From: Brasenia schreberi
Lineage: Eukaryota; Streptophyta; Magnoliopsida; Nymphaeales; Cabombaceae
Assembly (NCBI GenBank): GCA_036023115.1
Contig: JAYKKT010000090.1
Location: forward strand, 27,611,501-27,675,500
Length of the DNA: 64,000 nucleotides
Direction: 5' to 3'
Part shown: in pieces, positions 14,290-26,269 of the stretch
How the letters are laid out: every line of letters starts with the position of its first letter
Position numbering within the stretch: the first letter of the stretch is position 1
Program-made: the position numbers and the translations under genes
Notes under the pieces: model-generated
Database searches by the model: none
What the model was told of the DNA's origin: nothing
The model's input: only the letters and a program-made list of their open reading frames with translations

Positions 14290-17107
14290 ATGGCGTCCAT
14301 GGGAGCATCTCCGGCGAAGGGTTCTTCTCCACTTCTTTACTTTTTCATCGTTTTCGTGGTCATGGATTTTCCGTTTGGCCAGTCTCTTAGTCAAGAAGGA
14401 CTGTTTTTGCTGTCTGCAAGGCGTGGGCTTTTCGACCCCGACGCCGCCATGGCCGACTGGAATCCAAGAGATGATAACCCCTGCAAATGGAATGGCGTTA
14501 CCTGCGACGACTCTTCGTCGGCATCGGCGTCTTCGGCAGGAGTTGTTTCGATAGACCTCTCATCTACTAACATCGAAGGACCGTTTCCGCTGGACCTTTG
14601 CCGGCTTCCGCGGCTTTCCTTTCTGTCTTTGGCTAACAACAGCATCAATTCTTCTCTGTCTGTGGATATAGCTTCGTGTAAATCTCTTACGCACCTCGAC
14701 CTTTCCTCGAATCTCCTCGTCGGGAGTATTCCGGAGTCGCTGCCGGACTTGCCGGAGCTTGAGTATCTGGATTTGTCTTCGAACAATTTGTCCGGTGGGA
14801 TTCCGAACTCATTCGCCAGATTCCGTCGGCTCCGAGTTCTTTCACTCGTGAATAATCTACTTAACGAGACTATTCCGACGGCACTGGGTGGAATCTCCAC
14901 GCTTCAGCAACTTAATCTCACTATGAACCCTTTTGTTCCCGGTCGACTACCGCTGGAAATCGGGAACCTCACCGGACTGGAGAATCTCTGGATTTCTGGA
15001 TGCGGCCTCGTCGGAGAGATACCAGAGTCTATTGGGAAGCTCGGAAACTTAACGAATCTGGACCTCTCGTGCAATAGCCTCACTGGCCGGATTCCTCAGT
15101 CGATTACGGCGCTTCGCAAGGTTGTGCAGATCGAGCTCTACAACAACTCGCTCTCCGGCGAGATTCCGGCCGGGATGGAGGCCATGGAGTCGTTGCTACG
15201 CTTCGACGCGTCATCCAACCAGCTTTCCGGCGAAATCCCCGCCGGATTGTGCAGCCTGAAGCTCGAATCTCTGAACCTTTACGAGAACCTTCTCACGGGC
15301 GGCTTGCCAACGGAAATCGTGAACTCGACGAATCTGTATGAGCTCAAGCTGTTCAACAACCGCCTCTCTGGCGCGTTGCCGCCTGACCTAGGCCGGCACT
15401 CGCCGCTAACGATGCTGGACCTGTCGTTTAATCAGTTCTCTGGCGAGCTCCCCCCGCACCTCTGTGGTGGGAAGGCGCTGACGGACATGGTGCTACTGTC
15501 AAACTCGTTCGCGGGATCGATTCCGGCGAGCTACGGCGACTGTACGAGCTTGAACAGAGTTAGGCTGAAGGGAAACTCACTCTCTGGCGAGGTTCCGGCC
15601 TCGTTCTGGGGCATCCCGCACGTCTCGCTGCTCGAGCTCGCCGGGAACCGTCTCTCCGGCTCCATTTCGCCTTCCATAGGGAACGCCGGCAACCTTTCGC
15701 AGCTCATCTTGTCTGGAAATAGCTTCACTGGCGAAATCCCGCCGGAGATCGGCGACCTCCAGAGCCTCGTTGAGTTCTTAGGTGATGGCAACTCCTTCAC
15801 CGGTCCTTTTCCTGAGGGACTTCTCGCTCTTCCTTTTCTCGCCAAGCTAAACCTCCGTGGAAATGAATTATTCGGTGATCTACCCACCGATTTCCGGTCA
15901 TGGAAGCAGCTCAGCGAGCTCGATCTTGCCAACAACGATCTTACTGGATCGATCCCGTTTCAACTAGGCACGCTACCCGCATTGAACTATCTCGATCTTT
16001 CTGGTAACTCGCTGACTGGATCGATCCCACTGGAATTGCAAGATTTGAAGCTCAATTCACTCAATCTCTCAAACAACCGTCTCTCTGGCAGCATTCCACC
16101 TCTGTTCAACAACAAAATTTACGAATCAAGCTTCCTGAATAACCACGATCTCTGCAGCAATGGAGGATCGAGCTTCATCCGCTCGTGTTCGCACCTACAA
16201 GAAGGCAAAGCGAAGCACCGCACTTTACTTTGGCTTCTCCGATCGCTCTTCTTCATCACCGGAATCATCTTCATTGCCGGAATCGCAGTCTTTTACTGCC
16301 GGTACCGGAGCTACCGGCTATCGGAGGAAAAGAAGGCCGCCGATAAATCCAGATGGACGCTGACATCTTTTCACAAATTAGGCTTCAGTGAGTACGAAAT
16401 TCTGGACAGTTTGGATGAAGACAATGTGATCGGCAGCGGTGGCGCCGGAAAGGTCTACAAGGCGGTGCTCAGCAGCTTTGAGACCGTCGCCGTGAAGCGG
16501 CTCTGTGCGACTCCGACGAAGGCCGAGAACGACGACTCCCACGGCGACAATGGGTTCGACGCCGAGGTAGCGACCCTCGGAAAAATCCGGCATAAGAACA
16601 TAGTGAAGCTATGGTGCAGCTGTACCAACAGAGATTGCAAGCTCTTAGTATATGAGTACATGCCAAACGGCAGTTTGGGTGATTTCTTGCACAGCAGCAA
16701 GGCCGGATATCTCGACTGGCCGACGAGGTATAAGATCGCCGTCGATGCCGCCGAGGGGCTGTCTTATCTCCACCATGATTGCGTGCCGCCGATCATTCAC
16801 AGGGATGTGAAGTCGAATAACATCTTGTTGGATGCAGAGTTCGGTGCAAGGGTGGCTGATTTTGGGGTGGCGAAGATACTCGAGACTCATGGCAATAAGG
16901 CTCAGGATTCCATGTCTGCTGTTGCTGGTTCTTTAGGCTACATCGCACCAGGTCTCTCTCTCCATTTTTTCGTGGGTCTGAGGACTTTATGCTCTTTGGT
17001 GTTATTTTCTTCTATATTTGGTACTTCATACACACACACTCTCTCTCTGTTCCATGGTTCCGTGGGGGTGAGATTTTGGTGCCCTTTTCCTCTTCTATAT
17101 TTGATGC

Positions 17108-17171
<64 letters not shown>

Positions 17172-18761
17172 AGTCATGGTCTCGTAGGTGAGGTTTTGAT
17201 GTCCCTTCGTCTGTTTTTTTCCTTCTATATCTGGTGTTTCATTCTCTCAGAGTCCTTGTTCTGAACTCTTGATCCTAAATTGGTGCCAAATCTGAAATTT
17301 GAATTATTCCTGTTACCGAATAGTGCAAAATAAGTTCTTTATTTGTAGTTGGAGACTAAAAAGAGGAACTGGTTTTCTTTTCTATTATTGTTGTTGGTAT
17401 GTGAGTTCATCTTTTTGCATGATACGTTTCGTGTTCTTGTATTGGAACTATCTATATGAGCTTGACAAATTCAGCATGAAACCTACGTGGGCAGGGTGAG
17501 GCGACCGCTCGCCGAAAACTCTAAAGGAATCGAAAAAATCGAGGCAAGAAATTTTGGAAGATTTACATGGAGTTGCTCACCTGAATCTTACCCAACCAAA
17601 CTTCGCCTTAACCAGAAAATTTTGTGGGTCTGCAAACTGGATGAATTTTTTGACAGTCAACATCAAGTTTAATCGTTACCATTTGTTTTTTTGATGTACA
17701 AGATGCATTTAATCTTCTCGATACCAAATTATGGGTGCATATTAGATGTTCATCTGAAGAGATGCTATATTTGTCTCTGTTGATCTTATATTGTGGGTTC
17801 GTTTCCTGCTAGATACTGATTTACATGAATCAAACTGCTAGTTCTCTATCCTGCTCTAATTTCTCTTTCAATATGTTCACTATTGTGTAAATTCTACTTG
17901 CATCTCTGTACCAATATGCAACTCGTTCCATCCTTACATATTTTTGTAGATTCGGCATTGATCATACCAATGTTGTAATCGGGGTATCAGTGCCCATATC
18001 GTATAGGGAACCTATGAGTGATAACCGCACTATATCGTACTAATGATACAATACAGTATAAAATATTGAAAAATAAAAAAAATTGTAAGAAAATCATCCC
18101 ATATCGGAAGACGTACAGTATCCACATTGCAATGTATCGAATGATATGTTATGATACGGGTACGATACATTTTTATTGCGATACATATACATGTATCGTA
18201 TTGCATTCTCGTACAATGAATGATAAAATCATATCGTCCGATACAATATGATTTTTACAACATTTGTTCATAGACTTTAATAATCTTGTCGTGCTTTTAA
18301 CACATTCTATGTTGAAAGAGTTGCAATATATTGACTAGATGTTGTCATTTACTCTTGATGCAGAGTATGCATATACATTAAGGGTGAACGAGAAGAGTGA
18401 CATATACAGCTTTGGAGTGGTGATCCTGGAATTGGTCACCGGAAAACGGCCTGTTGAGGCGGAGTATGGGGAGAGCAAGCACCTTGTGAAGTGGGTGAGC
18501 ACCACCCTGGAAGAGAAAGGGGTGGATCACGTACTTGATCCCAGGCTTGTTGACAGTGGCTTCAAGGACGAAATGTGGAGGGTTCTGAACGTCGGTCGCC
18601 TATGCACGAGCCCTCTCCCAATCAACCGGCCTACCATGAGGAGAGTGGTTAAGCTACTTCTGGAAAGCAGTAATGATGAGAAAAGCAATCCTATTAGGAA
18701 AGATGGGAAACTTTCACCTTATTATTATGAAGATGCTTCTGATCATGGAAATGTAGCTTGA
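14290..18761 (+). CDS. HSL1-like: HAESA/HSL1-like LRR receptor-like kinase
   Basis: Plasma-membrane leucine-rich-repeat receptor kinase of subfamily XI. Family members HAESA and HSL1 perceive IDA/IDL-type peptides with SERK co-receptors and control organ abscission and related development. Two exons, 14290-16951 and 18364-18761, encode about 1,019 residues; HSL1 is about 1,000. Order: signal peptide (about 1-35), N-cap with 'DNPCKWNGVTC', roughly 20 LRRs of the LxxLxxLxLSxNxLSGxIP type to about 625, transmembrane helix about 645-667, kinase from about 705. The glycine loop is 'IGSGGAGKVY'; the catalytic Lys is in 'VAVK' (K736), with HRD at 837-839 and DFG starting at 857. The intron splits the codon for the E in 'APEYAYTLR'. 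The C-terminus 'PYYYEDASDHG' matches HSL1. I chose the ATG at 14290 because the signal peptide follows directly; the open frame upstream lacks an ATG. No lesions were seen. Assignment to HSL1 rather than HAESA is inference. Confidence 0.93.
17110..17169. repeat. (CT)n microsatellite in the receptor-kinase intron
   Basis: About 60 bp of pure CT on the sense strand, some 160 bp after the splice donor at 16952. Confidence 0.95.
17966..18267. repeat. Degenerate GTATCG repeat, possible MITE in the kinase intron
   Basis: The interior is dominated by variants of 'gatacgatac/gtatcgtat'. The ends 'accaatgttgtaa' (17966-17978) and 'ttacaacatttgt' (18255-18267) are near-perfect inverted repeats (12 of 13). 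I did not find a convincing target-site duplication, so the element type is open. It lies entirely within the kinase intron, about 100 bp before the acceptor. Confidence 0.5.
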
Positions 18762-20600
18762 GGAAAGCCGGCATTGTTGGGAGCCTTCTGTGTTTTACTA
18801 ATTCCTGCCGGGGCATCTGCCTGCTTAAAAGGTCTGATATCTGCGGAGCCAAAATGAAATTGTTTGTATATTAGGAATTGGTGATCGGGCTCCAGTCTTG
18901 TCGGATCGCAATCAGTGGTGAAAATTCCTGGCTGATCATGTCGGAATTGATGGAAAGACGGGTTGGGAAGAACTGTAAATTAGCCAAGAAGGTTTTTACT
19001 GTTTGGTTCATGACATAACTCTATTTGGGTGCTTGGTTTTAATGTCCTCTTATCTTTTGTTGAAGAGCTTTGCTGGGTGAACTTTGGTGATCTGGTTGTG
19101 GAGCAGGTGCGGCGTGGAAGATGGGTAAGAGCGAAAGCGTCTGCTCAGGGTCTGGTTTCGAACTTCTGTAATGGTGTTTTAACCGGTAATTTTCTTGCTT
19201 TGTGTATTAACAAATATGACAAGCTTCTTCTTCTCTAATTTGACAAGCTTGTAGTTTTACATAAGTCTCTCTCTCTCTCTCTCTCTCTCTCGTAAGCCTG
19301 CTCATAAAGAACGGTGGAGGGCGGAATTACTCTCATGCGAAGACCAAGATTTTAGATTGGGGTTCGTGACAACAAAGCTCAATCTTGAGCTTTGGTCTCT
19401 TCGAACTCCTTTTCTCACCAAAGATGCACCTAGAAAATGTGAAACTTTTATATGTAATATAAAATATTTTACATTATAGAAAGACAATAGAGGTACATTA
19501 CAGGTGCAATCATAATCATGATCCTTGGTAGACATCAGCGGAACCGAACTGGCTCGTGATTGGTTTCGGGTGGTTTTGGTTTGAGTTTGGAACTGATAAT
19601 TTATTTTAAAAATTTAAAATTATTTAAAAATACTGGAATTGGCGGCTTGAAATCATGGGTTGTGGTTGATTCTAGTTTTATTTAAAAAAGTTAAACAGGA
19701 CGGGAACCTTTGATCTAAATGGAATTCAAGTTGATGCAAATATCGAATGACAAGAATCAAGTTGATACACGTTAGTACTATAAAGTCTAAAGCATGTGGT
19801 ATCTAGACCTATTCATCGATAGGTGATATGTAGAGTGTATTTAAAACTAAATTAATTGCTTTTTGAGAAAATAAATTATTTAGTACGTTCAATAAATGTG
19901 GAAGTTAATAGTGAGTGACCTGCAAGACATGCAACGTCGGTGGAATTGATTTGGGGCTACTGTCCCTAAAGTAGGTCAAAATGATCTAATATGGTCCGTT
20001 AGATGAAGTTACTACATAGATGACAAATATTTATGGACGCGCTCGCTCACACACCCACACTATACGCAAATGGGCATGTGACACCAGGAGCTGCTGCCAC
20101 CACCACTGCCATCTGCCGTCCACGAGCCGCCCAATCTCTCTCCAACTCTCTATTTCACGTAATGATGAGGACATTTCGATCCGTGGTGGTGTCAGGAGGT
20201 AGCACAGTATGTTGAGAAAGGCAGCTAAGACCAGCAGGGCAGACAACTCGAGCAGCCAAAGTTGACGGGACAGTCCACTGCTTGCCTCATCTCTCTCTTT
20301 CTCTATCCAGTGCTAGAATCTTTTATTTGATTGTTTGGAGAATGATTAAAAGCAATCAATTTTAATTATTACTGATCAAGATTTAGCAATAAAGGTTGGA
20401 ATCATGAAAGTATTTTCAAACATAGTTAGTTCATAGATGTTGCTTATGACATAATCCATAAGGTTTCAAGATATTTGAATGATTTATATAAACAACATTC
20501 TAATTTCAGCAGTGATAGTTTTAAAGAACAATTTCTTTAATTAACAAGATTATTTCTGAATATAGTATAAATTAAGTGGTTGGCTATTCTTTGGTTGGAT
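18762..20600. other. 3' region of the kinase gene and intergenic DNA
   Basis: A short (CT)n lies at 19267-19291. Degenerate GGTTT repeat is visible at about 19545-19720. A GC-richer patch at 20030-20260 has overlapping short frames without domains. Confidence 0.45.
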
Positions 20601-20639
20601 CGTGAGAATTGTCATTGCATTATTTGCTTGAAACCTTCG

Positions 20640-21775
20640 TGTTTAAAATGTCAATCACGCAAGGTAGTGAAAGTGTGAACAATATGTTCGAAAAGTATCT
20701 TAATACAAGCACTCAATACATATATTTGTAGAGAAGTTTGATAAAGCTATTGCTAGTTAACTTTTTAAAGAAAAGAAGTATGATTTTAGAATGAACGATG
20801 GGGTGCAACCTTGTTCAATTAAAAACTCATTACTAATTCAAGTGAGAGACTCATATACTCCTGCATTATTTATAAAATTTCAAGAGGAGTTTGAGAAACT
20901 TATAAATTATCAAGATTGAATATAGTTGTGAAGGGTCCTTAATATATAAAGTCAGAAAAGGGATATACAATAAACTATACAGAAACAACTCAAGAATTAT
21001 CTTCTTGCAGATATCACTTGTGAGATTTTATCGAAATTGTTTGTGTGCATATGTTGGGGGTGTTTAAGGCCAAAAATATTCATCAATTGCTAGAACAATA
21101 TATTCTCAAAAGATGGAGTAAAAAATGCAAAGGTTTGTTCTTTTATTCAATATAAGTGCGTAAAAACAATTACACACTCAAGCTTATCTATAATTGAAAA
21201 AAACATATGTTGACTATTAAATGTCAAAAGTGGATGGAAGAGGTCTTGCAATTCGATGAAACTTATATTGAAGCATTAAAAGGCATTTGATAAATTGACA
21301 ATTGATATAAAGAGTAAAAACGTGGTGTAATGTAAAATTACCTCTTCGAGCATTGATGAAAATAAAAATACAAATAAGAATCTTATTGAGAATGATTTGG
21401 AAAATGAAAGTGTAAATATGATACATAATAGTCAATTTTGCAAGATCATGAACAAGCACGAGCTAAAGGAAGTAGGAAAAGAATTTGTTATGGTATAGAT
21501 GAAAGCAAATTCTTAAGGAATTATTCAATATGTCAATGGCCAGGGCATGATTCTCGCATATGCTTCTATAATATAAAAAACTGGCAATGTAATTGACTTA
21601 GAGTAGTTTGTTTGATTTTTCTTCCCAGAATACTTTTGTGACTTTGCTTTTGCATATTTTGACGTAGCAACAAATTTAAAAATACAGTTAGTGATAAACC
21701 TAAAAGGAAATATCACTGTTGTAGTGGGTGAAAACATGATAAAAGAAATTGCTCAAGAGCAAAGGTATATTTTCC
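20640..21775 (+). pseudogene. Decayed FAR1/MULE-type transposase relic
   Basis: Broken translations show FAR1-related/MULE landmarks in order. 'MSITQGSESVNNMFEKYLN' (20648 onward) corresponds to the family's 'STQRSESMNxxFxxY'. A stretch near 20860-20890 gives 'FQEEFEKL'. 'LEQYILKRWSK' (about 21090-21120) corresponds to 'IPxxYILKRWTK' after the SWIM-type zinc finger. Cys/His-rich pieces follow at about 21520-21560 and 21695-21760 ('HDSR.C', 'CCSG'). Many stops and frame changes interrupt it, so no protein is made. It is either a dead MULE transposase or a domesticated FRS gene that died; it cannot be told which. Confidence 0.7.
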
Positions 21776-22529
21776 GTGTATTATTATATAATTTTAAATT
21801 GGTTATGCACAATAACCATATGCTTTTCAACACATGATTTACATGGTTGCAGGATCAACCATAGTCAGTTGGTGATATCTATTACATTATAATGGACTAT
21901 GTTGCTCCAGTTCTTCGTGTATTTGCAGACATGAAAGTTGATTGCATTTTGAACTTAGTTATTGTTTGTTTGGTAGCAACTTGCTCAATGTCTATATCGG
22001 TTTTATATGTGAATAATTGTTTTAGTTATAGTTTCAATCAAGGAACCTTAATATCTTTTTTATTTACTAGATCTAAGTGATGGGCATCTCTTCGCATAAT
22101 ATAGTAGATTGAATAAGATACATATTACTGATGATCACTTCACTGAGTTGAGAGCCTTGATACTGAGTAGGTTAAATATATAAAGACGTTCCTTTTCTTG
22201 TATATCAGACCCTAGTATACTATAGTGGAGCCAAAGTATAATAAAGTTGAATTTGCTTTACTATTTTCCATAGAGATTATTTTGCTTACAAACAGAACAC
22301 TCATATCTCCAATAACCTAAACAAAAATCCACAAAGGATTATTCAATTTAAATTGATAGAACTTATGCAATATATTATACAAGATCATAAGCATAACCTT
22401 GGCCAATAGGCTCAAGGTTGTCCTCCATCTTTGATTTTAAAGGTTTAGAGTGTATTTTTTGTGGGATGATTTTTACTATAACATTATAATTTTAGAGGTT
22501 TACAAGCAAGATCCTGTATGCTTCATGGC

Positions 22530-22840
22530 ATAAGCTTTGCTGACAGTGGGGTATTGGGTGTATTAGGTTTCAATATACTTCAACCTTACAATATTAGAAA
22601 AAAAAAGGTGGATATCAATGACTAATCAACATAGTTTGGTAGCTTGTTCATCGAAAGCTAAATATTTTCCTTATGGTAATTTCTTAAATGTCAAAGTGGT
22701 TTCATCTACATCCTTCATATGGTGTAGCATTCTTGAAGGAAGGCCTCAAGATCCTCCATGTCTATAGGGTGGGAGAAGTTGCCAACATTGGGATATTGGA
22801 TGACTTCAGTGGGAAGTAACAACTAGCTAATGGCATCCAA
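22530..22840 (+). pseudogene. L1-type LINE fragment, C-terminal region
   Basis: Interrupted translation resembles the region after the reverse transcriptase of plant L1 LINEs: 'LVACSSKAKYFPYGNFL' followed by 'SFIWCSILEG', against the usual 'LxARVLKAKYFPxxSFL...SFxWRSIL'. Frame breaks are present, and no reverse-transcriptase core is found upstream. Confidence 0.65.
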
Positions 22841-23280
22841 GGTATTAAATTTTTTTCCAACTTATAGTACATTTTGATAAGAGGAGTTTATATAATGTGA
22901 ATAAACTAAATAATCTATTTTTACAACATGAGATTGATCCAATTACAAATACTTTGAGTCGATATCTTGAATAAGAAACAATGAGTTGGCTTGTGGATAA
23001 GAAAAGATAGGTTGGAGAATGGGTATAAGAAGCAAAATGTCCATATCAGCAGCCAACCCGAGTTGAAGTCGAAAACCCTTAATACTCAAAAAATACAGAG
23101 ATCTTTGCTTACAAATGGAAGGATATTCATTGCTCAAGCCATAATGAATTACTAATACAATTGACCAAAATATTTTGATGGATCTTGGATTTGAGGTTGT
23201 TCATTGCTCATGCCACAATAAAATATTGTTCATGTTCGGTCATTAACTTATTTGAGGGGAAAGAGCACAAACCAAACATG

Positions 23281-23610
23281 TTACCATCTCACGTTAAAGT
23301 TAACACAATAATAGTAAGACAACACTAAGACAATGCATTTGCAACATCCTTTTCTCACTCCCAGGCATTGACAAGACATAACCTCATTGGCTTTTTCATG
23401 AGTTACTTGTACAACTCCAACTCCATATGTTTGTGTCATGTATAAGTTAAATCTATCAAATGCTTCTTCATAATTGTCATATGATTTGTATAAAGCTCCA
23501 TTGTATCGTGCACTTGTCATTGGCATGATTCCCAAGAATTATATATTCCTTGTTGTACACCTTCAAAGACAACATAATACTTGTGTTGCCGTATAAAAAA
23601 AGCATTGAAT
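23281..23610 (-). pseudogene. RNase H1-type hybrid-binding domain relic
   Basis: The minus strand encodes 'YYVVFEG...GIYNSW..C', then after an in-frame stop and a frame change 'GALYKSYDNYEEAFDRF'. This is the pattern of the small N-terminal RNA/DNA hybrid-binding domain of RNase H1, also called viroplasmin-like, which occurs in plant transposon and orphan proteins. No RNase H catalytic domain follows within the intact frame. It is probably a transposon-derived fragment; the viroplasmin name does not by itself mean a viral origin. Confidence 0.6.
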
Positions 23611-23734
23611 GTGTAACAAAAATATGTACACATTCAATACATAACACATTATAGGAGAAATAAAAACCAAATGCGAAAGCAATTTCAAACAATCTAAGTG
23701 AACGGAGTGATCTTACACCATGAGCAGAAATTCT

Positions 23735-25395
23735 TTAAATTAAGAAACCTTGGGTGCCCGTTCTCCTTTTGACAATTCTTCTTAAAATTTGCTTGGGTCC
23801 TTTATATGAACCCAAATCTGAAACCAAATTTAACCGAATCCACATTCTTCATATTTTATATCTGGCTCATCATATAAACTCGGGTGTGAACTTAAACCTG
23901 ACATTTGGCTTGAAGGACCTACACGAAACTCGCAATGTAGGACCTTTTGTGGATGGTTCCGAGCACAAAAGATTGAGGGCTCACGGTTGGAACCATTAAA
24001 GCAAAGTCGACGGTTGTGTCCATCAAGAAAAAAGATAAAAGATGCAGATTGAGTTATTACTAAATTACACAATCACACACAGACAAAAGATGAACAAATC
24101 GTGTTCGATTTGTTCGACTCCTTTAATATCTAAATAAAATGCTTTAAAAAGTTTTTTCTAATCAAACCTGGCAGGACGTCTCATTAGTCATAGCCAGCTC
24201 CTAATTGGCTCGGCCTAAGGATATTATGATAAATAATTATTTCATAACCATCCAAGGAGATAAATTATTTACATTAACTTATTGACCAACAAGTTCGGCT
24301 ACTTCTAGATAAAAAATTGAATGGACTAAATGTCACACCCACACGAGTTGGGACTATGATCCGACCCGAGTTGATGCCATGTGGATGCTTCTCGCACGAG
24401 TATGAATGTAATTGACATTCAAAAATAAGCACAACCCAATTCTAACTCTAATAAAATATATCAAACTTGAATGTCTAAAGTCTAATCAATTCATTCAAAA
24501 TGTTGTGAGATCCACTGACATAATCCTCAAAAGTCATATATAAATATCTAAACAAGCTAACAATCAACCATGTCCACTATGTCGTACAATCTCGATCAAT
24601 CTACTACTCGACACTGTGCACAATGTAAGTATTAGCTTCATGATAAGTTGTAAAATAATACAGTGAGCTCTGATCCATAGATCAATAGAAAAGTTATACA
24701 CCCCTTAATAAAAGTCATTCTAAAAACATGTATATCTCATAATCATTTCATAGTAAATTATATTTATATTTCAACTAATGCTTTCAAATTCATACTCACA
24801 CGCATACAAATCCATAAGTTACAATAATTACAACATATTGTGTTTAAATGAGGTCACATGTTTCTTGACTCACAAGACAAAGAGTGAGTTTGATTGATGG
24901 GGCATGCGTACATGGATTTGTCCTCCTTCTTGTAAACGAAGAAAAAAATAGAACAATATGGTGGAATTCTTTGGTTGAAAAAATCTATCACAAAATTAAA
25001 ATGTATTCATTTGGATGAGGATTCCATTCAAATGATATAAAATGTGGGTGCTCAATCTTTGAACCGGTAAAATATTTAAAAAATGATATTTTAAAAAAAA
25101 AAAATTGAATTTTTTTAGAACTGGTTGTTTCAAATTGCTGGTTCCAGTTTTAGGCCAATTCTAGTTCCATATAGGGAAACCAAAACCGAATCAGGTGCCC
25201 TCCATTTCCAAGCCAGATTTAGTGTCTGGTTTCACTGATTCTGGTTCCAACCGGTTCGGGGCCCATTTCAGTTCCGGTTGGAACAGCTAAGCTAGTTCCA
25301 AACCAACCATGTCTGGTATTAGCTTTAATATCCTAGGTTATGTGAATTAATTAAAAATTATTCAGTATCATACACAATTATCAATTTATACAGTG
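23735..25395. repeat. Left copy of a diverged 1.7-kb direct repeat
   Basis: Collinear blocks match the right copy at 32.95-34.69 kb: 23737-24075 with 32953-33325 ('aagaaaccttgggtgcccg', 'ataaactcgggt'), 24092-24165 with 34013-34080 ('ttcgatttgttcg.ctcctttaat'), and 25185-25390 with 34480-34680 ('gtctggtttcactgatt', 'atcaatttataca' region). The last block overlaps the GGTTCC degenerate family. It could be an old segmental duplication or two copies of a transposon. Confidence 0.7.
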
Positions 25396-25490
25396 CATGC
25401 GTGCACACACACACACACACACATAAATCTGTCATTTACAACTCTGCTAGCTATTTCTTGAATACCTTGAATAATTAAGTACGTATGTGT

Positions 25491-25577
<87 letters not shown>
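25395..25577. repeat. (AC)n, and (TC)n(TA)n compound microsatellite
   Basis: (AC)n at 25403-25423, then (TC)n at 25492-25517 directly joined to (TA)n through 25577. Confidence 0.93.
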
Positions 25578-25580
<3 letters not shown>

Positions 25581-26218
25581 CATATATGTGTAATTTCGAT
25601 GTGCTTTTCTATACGAAGGGAACAAGCTTGCTAGCGAGGCCCCTCCACAATTGGTCAAGAAGTCAGCTCTCAACAACTTCAAATCGAAGGAAGTCGCGAG
25701 TTCAATACCATAATTGAACATTCCCGTCAGGCCAAAGCAGCTACTCTAAGATGTTCCATATGCTAAATGCGAGGGATTTATGGATATGTTGGTCAGACAA
25801 TTCTCGGTACTGGGAATTCATTCACGACCCGAGGTGCGTATTTTTCTGCTGATCTTTCGTAGTAAGCAGGTTTAATTCAGGTTGGGTTCGGATCCCATCA
25901 ATATTGAATCTGACCTAGAGGGTCTTTCAACATCTGTTTAGGATTTTTAGGTTTGGATATTTATTTGGCTCAAACCCCAAAAGGCCAATCCAAAAAGCAT
26001 TTTTTAACTAACGTGAACGGGGTTTAGGATTCATGAGAGTTTATGGATCCACGCTTGGTTCAGACATGACTTCCCCTTATTATTGCGGGCCGGTTTGGGT
26101 AGACTGAACTAGGTCCAAAACAAGATGCTACAAAGTTTAAATCCATCTTCTCAATTTTATGCGGAGATGGTACTATGAGGTTGGGTCTTTTTCTTCGGGC
26201 AGGCTGCAAAATAATAGA

Positions 26219-26269
<51 letters not shown>

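Noticed and set aside
14391..16890. Long antisense open frames within the receptor-kinase exon
   Set aside because: Shadows of the GC-rich LRR and kinase coding sequence.
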